NCBI GenBank assembly: GCA_023426365.1
Contig: JAFAAW010000129.1
Location: forward strand, 1 to 28,590
Reading direction: 5' to 3'
DNA from: Pseudomonadota bacterium
GTDB lineage: Bacteria > Pseudomonadota > Alphaproteobacteria > Rhodospirillales > Magnetospirillaceae
DNA length: 28,590 bases
The translations under genes and the position numbers were made by a program. Every line of letters begins with the position of its first letter. Positions within the stretch are counted from its first letter, which is position 1. The notes under the pieces are model-generated. The model had not been told where the DNA came from, searched no databases, and saw only the letters and a program-made list of their open reading frames with translations. This document shows positions 1 to 5,927 of the stretch, one piece after another.

Positions 1-85
1 TCAGGCCCTGGACGCCCAGCGGAGTCAGCGCCTCGCGCACTTCGTCCAGCTTGAAGGGCTTGATGATGGCCATGATCAGCTTCAT
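1..85 (-). CDS. glnK: PII nitrogen regulatory protein, GlnK/GlnZ type (5' part only)
   Basis: This is the first 28 codons of a PII signal-transduction protein; the rest lies beyond the left edge. The visible N-terminus begins MKLIMAIIKPFKLDEVREAL, the conserved first strand and helix of PII. PII trimers sense 2-oxoglutarate and ATP/ADP and control ammonium transport and nitrogen metabolism in the cytoplasm. The MKL start rather than MKK is more like GlnK/GlnZ/GlnJ than GlnB, and such genes usually precede amtB, which would lie to the left and cannot be seen. The ATG is preceded by GGGGA about 6 nt upstream. Family assignment is firm; the paralogue name is inferred from a short stretch. Confidence 0.85.
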   Translation of the reverse strand, partial: MKLIMAIIKPFKLDEVREALTPLGVQGL

Positions 86-93
86 CTGTGGTC

Positions 94-107
94 CCCATAG
101 ATATGGG
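94..107. promoter_or_regulatory. Short inverted repeat in the glnK leader
   Basis: CCCATA-GA-TATGGG is a 6+6 bp inverted repeat ending 9 nt upstream of the glnK start codon and abutting its ribosome-binding region. It could be a small leader hairpin or an operator. The role is unknown and the repeat is short enough to be chance. Confidence 0.3.
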
Positions 108-216
108 CGGTGCCTCCCCCACGGGGCGCCGGACTGGCAGGCCCGGAACCCGTCGGATGTCCGCCGGTTGAATTGGTCGCAAACGGCCTTGCGATCCTCC
201 GCGTGGCGTTTCCCTT

Positions 217-231
217 TCAAGAGCCGTGCCG
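217..231 (-). promoter_or_regulatory. Possible sigma-54 promoter for glnK
   Basis: Read on the minus strand the bases CGGCACGGCTCTTGA resemble the sigma-54 consensus TGGCACG-N4-TTGC. The -24 GG and CACG are present and the -12 element is TTGA instead of TTGC. glnK genes in this class are commonly NtrC/sigma-54 dependent, which supports the reading. The missing -12 C is a serious weakness, and no good NtrC half-site pair was found upstream. Confidence 0.3.
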
Positions 232-395
232 AAACGCCCATGCCGCCGCCCGCCTGCCCTTTGGCGCGGCCCGTGGCGGCAGCCGATGGCGGACCTGCTT
301 AAAACGTAAGCGAATGGCCGCCCCGTCTGCCTGTTTCCGTGGCGCAAGCGCCCGGCACCTTGCACCGGCAGGACTTCGGTGGCACATCTTGGCCC

Positions 396-1646
396 ATGGC
401 TGATACCAAAGACACCACCATGCCCCCTTTCGTTGATGTCGCCATCGTCGGCGGCGGTCCCATCGGCGGCCTTGCCGCATGCTGCCTGGCCTCGGCCGGG
501 CTGGAGGTCGCGGTGATCGAGGCGGCAGACCCCGCCGCCCTGGCCAAGCCCGGCACCGATGGCCGTTCGATCGCCATCGCGCTATCGGCCCAGCGGGTGT
601 TCGCCGGCAGCGGCGCCTGGGACCTGATGGCCGAGGAGGCCGAACCGATCCAGGAAATCCGGGTCACCGACGGCGCCTCGCCGCTGTTCCTGCATTACGA
701 CCACAACGCCATCGGCGATGAACCCTTTGGCTGGATCGTCGAGAACACCACCATCCGCCGCGGCCTGCACCAGCGCCTGGCCCAATTGCCCAGTGCCCAT
801 GTGCTGGCGCCGGCCCGGGTGGTCGGCGTGGAGCGCGGCCCCACGGCGGCGACGCTGAGCCTGGCCGACGGCCGCACCCTTCGCGCCGGTCTGGTGGTGG
901 CGGCCGACGGCCGCGCCTCGCCCACCCGCAAGGCGGCGGGCATCCGCATCCAGCGGTTCGAGTATCACCAGTCGGGCATCGTCTGCACGGTGGCGCACGA
1001 ACGTCCCCATCACGGCGTCGCCCACGAACATTTCCTGCCCAGCGGGCCGTTCGCCATCCTGCCCATGAAGGGCACGGCGGACCATCCGCACCGCTCCTCC
1101 ATCGTGTGGACGGAAAAGCTGCATCTGGCCGATGCCATCGTCAGCCAGAGCGACGACGGCTTCCTGGCCGAGCTGCATTCGCGCTTTGGCGACATCCTGG
1201 GCAAGATCGCGCTGGACAGCCCGCGCTATCACTATCCGCTGTCGCTGCAATTCGCCGAACGCAGCATCGACCGCCGGCTGGCGCTGATCGGCGACGCCTC
1301 GCACGGCATGCACCCCATCGCCGGCCAGGGCATGAACATGGGCGTGCGCGATGTCGCCGCCCTGGCCGAGGTGGTGGTGGATGCCCGCCGCCTGGGCCTG
1401 GACGTGGGTGGCCCCGACGTGCTGGACCGCTATCAGCGCTGGCGCCGCTTCGACAATATGCTGATGCTGGGCCTGACGGACGCGCTGGTGCGGCTGTTCA
1501 GCAACGATATCGGCCCGCTCAAGCTGGCCCGCGACCTCGGCCTGGCCGCCGTGCAGGCCATGCCGGGCACCAAGCGCTTCTTCATGAAGCACGCCATGGG
1601 CACGGTCGGCGACCTGCCCCGGCTGATGCGCGGCGAAAGGCTGTAG
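396..1646 (+). CDS. UbiH/UbiF/Coq6-family FAD-dependent ubiquinone hydroxylase
   Basis: The product is a class A flavoprotein monooxygenase that hydroxylates the aromatic ring of a ubiquinone precursor at the membrane face. Visible motifs, numbered from the chosen start, are the FAD dinucleotide-binding GGGPIGG near residues 19-25, a DG motif (ADGRASPTRKAAG) near 168-180, and the second FAD motif GDASHGMHPIAGQGMNMG near 298-316, which is diagnostic of ubiquinone hydroxylases. At about 416 residues it has normal family length. The family has several regioselectivities (UbiH, UbiF, UbiI, UbiL, UbiM); alphaproteobacteria often use UbiL, but the sequence alone does not decide. The start is uncertain: ATG at 396 is used, ATG at 420 (directly before the FAD motif) is equally possible, and neither has a strong Shine-Dalgarno sequence. 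Confidence 0.88.
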   Translation: MADTKDTTMPPFVDVAIVGGGPIGGLAACCLASAGLEVAVIEAADPAALAKPGTDGRSIAIALSAQRVFAGSGAWDLMAEEAEPIQEIRVTDGASPLFLHYDHNAIGDEPFGWIVENTTIRRGLHQRLAQLPSAHVLAPARVVGVERGPTAATLSLADGRTLRAGLVVAADGRASPTRKAAGIRIQRFEYHQSGIVCTVAHERPHHGVAHEHFLPSGPFAILPMKGTADHPHRSSIVWTEKLHLADAIVSQSDDGFLAELHSRFGDILGKIALDSPRYHYPLSLQFAERSIDRRLALIGDASHGMHPIAGQGMNMGVRDVAALAEVVVDARRLGLDVGGPDVLDRYQRWRRFDNMLMLGLTDALVRLFSNDIGPLKLARDLGLAAVQAMPGTKRFFMKHAMGTVGDLPRLMRGERL

Positions 1647-1692
1647 CCGCCAGGGTGTGCCGGGGTTTGGCGGAAGCGGCTTGTTCGTCGGC

Positions 1693-1715
1693 ATGGCCGG
1701 GCCGGACTCGGCCAT
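1693..1715. terminator. Hairpin between convergent genes
   Basis: ATGGCCG and CGGCCAT form a 7-bp stem with a 9-nt loop between the end of the flavin hydroxylase gene and the end of the DUF971 gene. There is no T-tract, so it is at best a weak or factor-assisted terminator shared by both genes. Confidence 0.35.
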
Positions 1716-1764
1716 CCATACTCCTCCGGCTGCCGCCGTCGGGCCTTGGGCGACGCGCTCTTGC

Positions 1765-2202
1765 CTAGCCGCAACCGCCGCCATGGCCGCCGCCGCAGCC
1801 CATCTTGGGCGGTTCGGGCGGGTTGAGCTTGGGGTCGCGGTGCTTGCCGGCGGCATCCAGCGCCGCCAGATAATCGGCCCACACCCGGTCCTGGTTCTGG
1901 CCCAGCCAGTACAGGTAATCCCAGGTGTAGATGCCGCTGTCGTGCAGGTCGTCGAACACCAGCTTGATGGCGTAATTGCCCACCGGCTCGGCGCCGATGA
2001 TGGCGACGAACTGGCGGCCGGCCACCAATTGCTTCTGGCCCGGGCCGTGGCCCTGCACCTCGGCCGAGGGGCTTTCCACCCGCAGCAGCTCGGCGCTCAG
2101 GCTGAAGCTGGCGCCGTCGTCGAAGGTGACGTCCAGGCACTTTTCCGCCTTGCGCACCTTGATGTCCACCGGCGCATGCCGGCTGCCGAATCCGTCGCTC
2201 AC
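1765..2202 (-). CDS. DUF971-family protein (gamma-butyrobetaine hydroxylase-like N-terminal domain)
   Basis: A 145-residue protein consisting of one DUF971 fold. Recognisable segments are LDVTFDDG near residues 23-30, LRVESPSAEVQGHG near 40-53, VGNYAIKLVFDDLHDSGIYT near 74-93 and WDYLYWLG after it. In other proteins this domain is fused to hydroxylases or to Mrp/ApbC-type Fe-S scaffold proteins; the free-standing form has no established function. The C-terminus is unusual: after KMG it ends CGGGHGGGCG, a Cys/His/Gly tail that could bind metal. The ATG overlaps the stop codon of the upstream Trm112-like gene by 4 nt, so the two are translationally coupled. It is the last gene of a four-gene operon. 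Confidence 0.85.
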   Translation of the reverse strand: MSDGFGSRHAPVDIKVRKAEKCLDVTFDDGASFSLSAELLRVESPSAEVQGHGPGQKQLVAGRQFVAIIGAEPVGNYAIKLVFDDLHDSGIYTWDYLYWLGQNQDRVWADYLAALDAAGKHRDPKLNPPEPPKMGCGGGHGGGCG

Positions 2203-2402
2203 GCCTTGACCTCCGCATCGTCCAGCGTCCGCGCCTCGTCGGGCAGCATGATCGGGATGCCGTCGCGGATGGGATAGGCCAGACCGGCCTTGTCGTCCAC
2301 CAGCTCGTTGCGCTCGGCGTCATAACGCAGCGGCGCATGGGTACCCGGCGCGCGCAGGATTTCCATCAGCTTGGGGTCGATGCCGGGAACGCGGTCGGTC
2401 AT
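2199..2402 (-). CDS. Trm112/YcaR-family small protein
   Basis: A 67-residue protein with the Trm112 C-terminal signature: LRYDAERNELVDDKAGLAYP followed by IRDGIPIMLPDEAR. Trm112 proteins in eukaryotes and archaea activate methyltransferases; the bacterial role is unsettled. Classical members have a zinc-binding N-terminal CPxC-type loop, but here the corresponding segment reads LRAPGTHAPLRYD with no cysteine at all, so zinc binding by this element is lost. A clear AGGAG ribosome site lies 6 nt before the ATG. It begins 9 nt after the Lon-domain gene stop and overlaps the following DUF971 gene by 4 nt (ATGA). Confidence 0.88.
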   Translation of the reverse strand: MTDRVPGIDPKLMEILRAPGTHAPLRYDAERNELVDDKAGLAYPIRDGIPIMLPDEARTLDDAEVKA

Positions 2403-2411
2403 GGAACTCTC

Positions 2412-3062
2412 CTAATGCAGAACGGACGGGCCGGCCTCGGCCAGCAGCGCCATCTCGAACATGGCGATCATCATATCGGCGCGCTCGACCAGGGTCGGCA
2501 CCTCCAGGAGCGCCTGCTTTTCCTCGGGGCTGAGCGGCGCCGCCATGGCCAGCGCGGACACCACCTCGCCGTCGGGGGCGTTTTCCAGCTTGGCCAGATC
2601 CAGGGCCACGCCCTGGCGGGCCAGGTAATTGGTCACCGCCGCCATCAGCCGGCGGCGATCCACCATGCCTTCGGGGCCGGGCGCCAGATCGTCGGCATAG
2701 GGGCCGTATTCGGCCACCACGCGGCGATAGCCGGCGCGGCCCTCCACCTCGCCGGCCAGGCGGAAACGGGTGATGCCGGTGGCGGTGATCAGATAGCGGC
2801 CGTCGCCGGTCTCGCCAAAGGCGGTGATCCGCGCCAGCGTGCCCACGGCGTACAGCCCGGGCACGGCGCCGCCGGTGGCCACGCCCTCGGCCGCCGGCTG
2901 AACCAGGGCGAACAGCCGCCCCGCCCCCAGCGCCGCGTCGGTGAGCGCCAGATAGCGCGGTTCGAACACGGTCAGCGGCAGCCGCGCGCCCGGCAGCAAC
3001 AGGGCGCCGGAGACGGCGAACACCGGCACGACGCGCGGCAGTTCGGCGATGGCGGCGCCCAT
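2412..3062 (-). CDS. Lon N-terminal (LAN) substrate-binding domain protein
   Basis: A 216-residue stand-alone protein matching the N-terminal substrate-binding domain of Lon protease, without ATPase or peptidase domains. The signature is VVPVFAVSGALLLPGARLPL near residues 11-30, then VFEPRYLALTDAAL, the typical PUA-like LAN opening. Proteins of this type are common in alphaproteobacteria beside a thioredoxin gene; a role in protein quality control has been suggested but not proven. The ATG follows an AAGGGC element and starts 10 nt after the stop of the thioredoxin gene, so the two are surely co-transcribed. Confidence 0.9.
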   Translation of the reverse strand: MGAAIAELPRVVPVFAVSGALLLPGARLPLTVFEPRYLALTDAALGAGRLFALVQPAAEGVATGGAVPGLYAVGTLARITAFGETGDGRYLITATGITRFRLAGEVEGRAGYRRVVAEYGPYADDLAPGPEGMVDRRRLMAAVTNYLARQGVALDLAKLENAPDGEVVSALAMAAPLSPEEKQALLEVPTLVERADMMIAMFEMALLAEAGPSVLH

Positions 3063-3072
3063 GGGCCGGCCC

Positions 3073-4011
3073 TTACGAGAACAACAGCGACGACAGCCGC
3101 CGGCGCCCGGACAGGGTCAGCGGATGGGTCGGGCCGAACGCCTCGAACAGCTTGACCAACTGCTTGCGGGCGGCATCGTCGTTCCAGGCGCGGTCGCGGC
3201 GGAACAGCTCCAGCAATTCCTCCACCGCCGCCTCCTGCTCGCCGCCGCCGAAATAGGCCAGGGCCAGGTCGAAACGGGCCTGGTGGTCGTTGGCGTCGGC
3301 GGCCAGACGGCGGCGCAGTTCGGCCGCCTGCCCCGCCCCGGCGGCGGCGGCGTCCTGCAGCTCCAGCGCGGTCTTGACGGCGGCCACCTCGGCGTTCCTC
3401 AGCATCTCCGGCGGCAGTTGCGGCAGCATCTGGCGCACGCTGTCCACGTCGCCCAGCGCCATCAGCGCGCGCAGCAGGCCGGCCATGGCCGGGGCGTTGG
3501 ACGGGTCTTCGGCCAGCACCTGCTGAAAGGCGGCGGCGGCGGTTTCCGCATCGCCCGCAGCCAGCAATTCCTTGGCCTCGGCCACGATGTCGTCCAGGCT
3601 GGGCTGGCCGCCCGCGCCACCGGCGGCCAAGCGCTGGAGGAAGGCGCGCAACTGGCTTTCCGGCTGGGCGCCGGTGAAGGCATCGACCGGGCGGCCGTCC
3701 TTGAAGGCGTAGACGGTGGGAACCGACTGGATGCGCAACTGGGCGGCCAGCGCCTGCTCCTTGTCCACGTCGATCTTGACCATGCGCACCGCGCCGCGCA
3801 TCTCGCGCACCAGCTTTTCCAGCATGGGGCCAAGCTGCTTGCACGGGCCGCACCAGGTGGCCCAGAAATCCACGATCACCGGGACCTTGCGCGACATCTC
3901 CATGACGTCGGCCATGAAGGTGGCGGCGGTGCCATCCTTGACGAGATCGCCGGGGGCGGCGGCGGAAGCGCCGGCGGCAGGCTTGGCGCCGGAACCGAAG
4001 ATCAGATCCAT
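3073..4011 (-). CDS. Thioredoxin-TPR protein (CnoX/YbbN-like co-chaperone)
   Basis: A protein of about 312 residues with an N-terminal thioredoxin domain and a C-terminal tetratricopeptide-like helical region. The active site WCGPCK is near residues 53-58, preceded by VIVDFWAT, and the cis-proline segment is SVPTVYAFKDG. The helical half contains repeated Ala/Glu-rich segments ending in a conserved block (LELFRRDRAWNDDAARKQLV) typical of YbbN/CnoX. CnoX proteins act as holdases that pass substrates to GroEL or DnaK in the cytoplasm; some retain and some lose reductase activity, and here both cysteines are present. ATG at 4011 is preferred because GGGAA lies about 9 nt upstream; ATG at 4017 is an alternative. 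First gene of a four-gene minus-strand operon. Confidence 0.9.
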   Translation of the reverse strand: MDLIFGSGAKPAAGASAAAPGDLVKDGTAATFMADVMEMSRKVPVIVDFWATWCGPCKQLGPMLEKLVREMRGAVRMVKIDVDKEQALAAQLRIQSVPTVYAFKDGRPVDAFTGAQPESQLRAFLQRLAAGGAGGQPSLDDIVAEAKELLAAGDAETAAAAFQQVLAEDPSNAPAMAGLLRALMALGDVDSVRQMLPQLPPEMLRNAEVAAVKTALELQDAAAAGAGQAAELRRRLAADANDHQARFDLALAYFGGGEQEAAVEELLELFRRDRAWNDDAARKQLVKLFEAFGPTHPLTLSGRRRLSSLLFS

Positions 4012-4146
4012 GGTCATCCGTTCCCAGTGGAGTACGACCCGCAATAGATGGACTGTGAACCCAGCGCTGGCAAGGGCAAAGCCGCCGCCGCAAAAGCCCG
4101 CGCGCCATGGACCGAGGGAAAAATGGAAAAACCGGAAAAAAAGGGC

Positions 4147-4175
4147 TTGCGCGCCCCCCGCCTTTCCCGTATTTA
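4147..4175 (+). promoter_or_regulatory. Promoter of the tRNA-Gly gene with A-rich UP-like element
   Basis: TTGCGC (4147-4152) and TATTTA (4170-4175) are separated by exactly 17 bp and start about 40 bp before the tRNA. The stretch just upstream (about 4118-4143) is A-rich in an otherwise GC-rich region, like the UP elements of stable-RNA promoters. Confidence 0.6.
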
Positions 4176-4218
4176 TCCGGTCCTCCGCGGCGCTGAGCCA
4201 CGGGGAAAACGCCAGGAA

Positions 4219-4293
4219 GCGGGCGTAGCTCAGGGGTAGAGCACAACCTTGCCAAGGTTGGGGTCGAGGGTTCGAATCCCTTCGCCCGCTCCA
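4219..4293 (+). tRNA. tRNA-Gly (anticodon GCC)
   Basis: A 75-nt cloverleaf with acceptor stem GCGGGCG/CGCCCGC, discriminator U and an encoded CCA end. The anticodon stem is CAACC/GGTTG around the loop TTGCCAA, giving anticodon GCC, which reads GGC/GGU glycine codons. The T arm has the GGGTTCGAATCCC core. It has its own promoter upstream and an intrinsic terminator just 6 nt downstream, so it is a single-gene unit. Confidence 0.97.
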
Positions 4294-4299
4294 AATTCA

Positions 4300-4333
4300 A
4301 AAAAGGCCCGGGTCACCGACCACGGGCCTTTTT
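4300..4333 (+). terminator. Intrinsic terminator of tRNA-Gly
   Basis: AAAAAGGCCCG (4300-4310) pairs with CGGGCCTTTTT (4323-4333) around a 12-nt loop, ending in a five-T run. It lies immediately after the tRNA CCA end. Confidence 0.9.
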
Positions 4334-4345
4334 GCTGTCTGCCGT

Positions 4346-4374
4346 TTGACGGACCTGTCGAACCGGCGTATGGT
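4346..4374 (+). promoter_or_regulatory. Sigma-70-type promoter of a candidate sRNA
   Basis: TTGACG (4346-4351) and TATGGT (4369-4374) are spaced by exactly 17 bp, a near-ideal housekeeping promoter. It lies just past the tRNA terminator, so it drives a separate transcript, predicted to begin near 4381. Confidence 0.7.
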
Positions 4375-4380
4375 TGGGGC

Positions 4381-4479
4381 ATGGGGAGTTCGGCTGACGA
4401 ACCTCAGTTCCTCCTCTTCCCGCGGTACGGGCGAATGAACGACACGAGGCCGGGCTAACAAGCCCGGCCGTTCGTTTTT
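4381..4479 (+). ncRNA. Candidate small RNA or attenuating leader with anti-Shine-Dalgarno motif
   Basis: This predicted transcript of about 99 nt runs from a strong promoter to a strong terminator and contains no convincing ORF. Hairpin 1 is GAG-TTCG (4386-4392) with CGAA and CTC (4398-4405, C4402 bulged). A single-stranded segment CAGTTCCTCCTCTT then carries CCTCCTC (4410-4416), complementary to ribosome-binding sites. Hairpin 2 is CCCG/CGGG (4419-4431), and hairpin 3 is the terminator. This layout resembles alphaproteobacterial trans-acting sRNAs with exposed CCUCCUC motifs, though I cannot assign a family. Because a gene starts at 4518 with no promoter of its own visible, the element may instead be a 5' leader with conditional termination. 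Confidence 0.55.
4444..4479 (+). terminator. Intrinsic terminator of the sRNA/leader
   Basis: GGCCGGGCT (4448-4456) pairs perfectly with AGCCCGGCC (4461-4469) around the tetraloop AACA. The stem can extend through a 2-nt bulge by ACGA (4444-4447) with TCGT (4472-4475), followed by four more T residues. Confidence 0.85.
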
Positions 4480-4517
4480 CCGTGCCCCGTCATCCATTCC
4501 AGGCAGGAGGCCACCCA

Positions 4518-4859
4518 ATGACCGCCACCGAATTCGAACTGGCCGAACTGCGCGCCGAAATCGAGCGTTTGAAGGACGAGAACGAGGAACTGCGCGCCGA
4601 GATCGACGAATTGCGGCGCGAAGCCGATCTGGATGCCTGCCACACCGCCGGCCTGGCCGCCCAGATCAAGGCGCTGATCGCCGAGGGCGACGCCTGCCCC
4701 AACAAGGCCGCCCATCCGCTGTTGGCGCGCGGCGAATACACCAACGCCATGACCGGCGAGACCATGAAGAAGACGGCGGCCTATCCGCTCTATCGCGAAG
4801 CCTTCGACGCCGAAGCGCGCGAGTTGGGATTCGAATCGCCCGAGACCCTGCGGGCGTGA
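4518..4859 (+). CDS. Small coiled-coil protein of unknown function
   Basis: A 113-residue soluble protein not recognised as a named family. Residues about 5-38 form a strongly charged heptad-like coiled coil rich in Glu, Leu and Arg (ELAELRAEIERLKDENEEL). The rest is mixed, with Cys at about 41 and 59 and a short motif GEYTNAMTGETMKKTAAYPL. ATG at 4518 is chosen over an in-frame ATG at 4482 because a perfect AGGAGG (4505-4510) lies 7 nt upstream. No promoter is visible between the sRNA terminator at 4479 and the gene, which suggests read-through from the 4346 promoter. The AGGAGG site is complementary to the CCTCCT motif in the upstream leader. Confidence 0.75.
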   Translation: MTATEFELAELRAEIERLKDENEELRAEIDELRREADLDACHTAGLAAQIKALIAEGDACPNKAAHPLLARGEYTNAMTGETMKKTAAYPLYREAFDAEARELGFESPETLRA

Positions 4860-4915
4860 GGCGATGCGGGGGCCTTATGCCCCCTGCGCAACACGCCTTG
4901 CCCTCCGCCATGAAG

Positions 4916-4946
4916 AAAGGCCGGCCCCCGTGGGAGCCGGCCTTTT
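4916..4946. terminator. Bidirectional terminator between convergent genes
   Basis: AAAGGCCGGC (4916-4925) pairs with GCCGGCCTTT (4936-4945), followed by a further T at 4946. The A-run on the left gives a T-run on the other strand, so it can serve both the coiled-coil gene and the convergent ychJ-like gene. Confidence 0.85.
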
Positions 4947-4962
4947 GCTTTGCCCGAGCGCC

Positions 4963-5424
4963 TCAGGCGCCGCAGCACTTCTTGAATTTCTTGCCCGAAC
5001 CGCAGGTGCACGGGTCGTTGCGGCCGACCTTTTCCACCGAACGCTGGGCCGGGCGCGGATTCATCACGCCGTCCACATAAAGCCAGCGGCCCTCGTGCTG
5101 GCGAAACGAGGCCAGCTCGTGGTGGGCGAACACCTTGCCGCGGAACTTGTAGCGGGCGACGAACTCGACCTGATCACCCTCGGCCGAGCGGATCTCGAGA
5201 CCGTCCCACTTGGCTTCCTTGACCCAGGTTTCGGTCTCGGCGCGGTCGTAATCTTCCTTCGCCTCGGGCGCCAGGGTGGTTTCCAGATAGTCCAGGTCGG
5301 CGCGGGTGAAGGCGGCATAGCGCGAGCGCATCAGCGCCTCGGGCGAGGCGGCGGCACCGCCCGCCAGCAAAGGACCGCAGCAATCGTCGAAGCCGCGGCC
5401 GGAACCGCAGGGGCAGGAAGTCAT
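4963..5424 (-). CDS. YchJ-family (UPF0225) protein with two SEC-C zinc motifs
   Basis: A 153-residue protein with a SEC-C zinc-binding motif at each end. The N-terminal one has Cys 4, 6, 15 and 16 in CPCGSGRGFDDCC, and the C-terminal one has Cys 139, 141, 150 and 151 in CTCGSGKKFKKCC. Between them is the YchJ middle domain, recognisable from MRSRYAAFTRADLDYLETT and ARYKFRGK. SEC-C motifs are otherwise known from SecA C-termini, where they bind zinc and contact SecB or ribosomes; the role of YchJ is unknown. It is separated from the next gene upstream by 15 nt, so the two are probably co-transcribed. Confidence 0.92.
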   Translation of the reverse strand: MTSCPCGSGRGFDDCCGPLLAGGAAASPEALMRSRYAAFTRADLDYLETTLAPEAKEDYDRAETETWVKEAKWDGLEIRSAEGDQVEFVARYKFRGKVFAHHELASFRQHEGRWLYVDGVMNPRPAQRSVEKVGRNDPCTCGSGKKFKKCCGA

Positions 5425-5439
5425 GGTCGAACGTATCCC

Positions 5440-5787
5440 TTAGAATTCGATCAGGTTGGAAAGCAGCGCGAGTCCCAGCACTGCCGCGGCGTAAAAGGCA
5501 CCGCCGAGGCCGAGAAGAAAGAGGATGTTGCCCATGGTGCGCAAGGGAAACATGCGCCGTTCGCGCTGCCGGCGCTCGGCCGAGCGCTTTTCCGGCCCCC
5601 CCACCACGGTCAGGAAGAAGCGCCCGCCGATGATGGGAAAGGACAGCCGGATATTGACCGGGTGGCGCCGCCAGCTCACCGGCTTGACGGCGTTCCACAG
5701 GGCGGCGCGCTGGGCGGGGGTGAAGGTCTCGGCCACCTCGGCCGGAATGCGATCCAACAGCATATCCAACGACGCATCACCGGACAT
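5440..5787 (-). CDS. Small single-pass membrane protein of unknown function
   Basis: A 115-residue protein with a cytoplasm-like N-terminal part and a hydrophobic C-terminal segment at about residues 86-112 (ILFLLGLGGAFYAAAVLGLA). A very basic linker, KRSAERRQRERR, sits directly before the membrane segment, suggesting an N-in tail-anchored topology by the positive-inside rule. A GGGGGAAG ribosome site precedes the ATG. I do not recognise the family. It lies between ychJ and parB on the same strand and may be in an operon with ychJ. Confidence 0.75.
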   Translation of the reverse strand: MSGDASLDMLLDRIPAEVAETFTPAQRAALWNAVKPVSWRRHPVNIRLSFPIIGGRFFLTVVGGPEKRSAERRQRERRMFPLRTMGNILFLLGLGGAFYAAAVLGLALLSNLIEF

Positions 5788-5927
5788 CCCACTTCCCCCA
5801 AAGCAGCGGTGTGACCATTACACGGACACGCATCCTACAACCGGTTTCGCCTCCGGGCCAGCGGCAGGGGCGGAACAGCCCCCCTGTGCCCTCGCCGCCT
5901 GAGCCTGCCCGCTTCAGCGCCGCCCTG

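Larger units (their letters stand above)
86..395. other. Intergenic region between glnK and the UbiH-family gene
   Basis: These 310 bases separate two divergent genes. They hold the possible glnK sigma-54 element and the leader inverted repeat listed separately. Open frames here are short and overlapping in several frames, as expected from GC-rich DNA, and none looks like a gene. No convincing sigma-70 promoter for the rightward gene was seen. Confidence 0.6.

Noticed and set aside
582..1856. Long minus-strand open frame (424 codons) opposite the flavin hydroxylase gene
   Set aside because: It is low-complexity, His/Gln/Ala/Gly-rich and antisense to a clear UbiH-family gene; typical of high-GC shadow frames.
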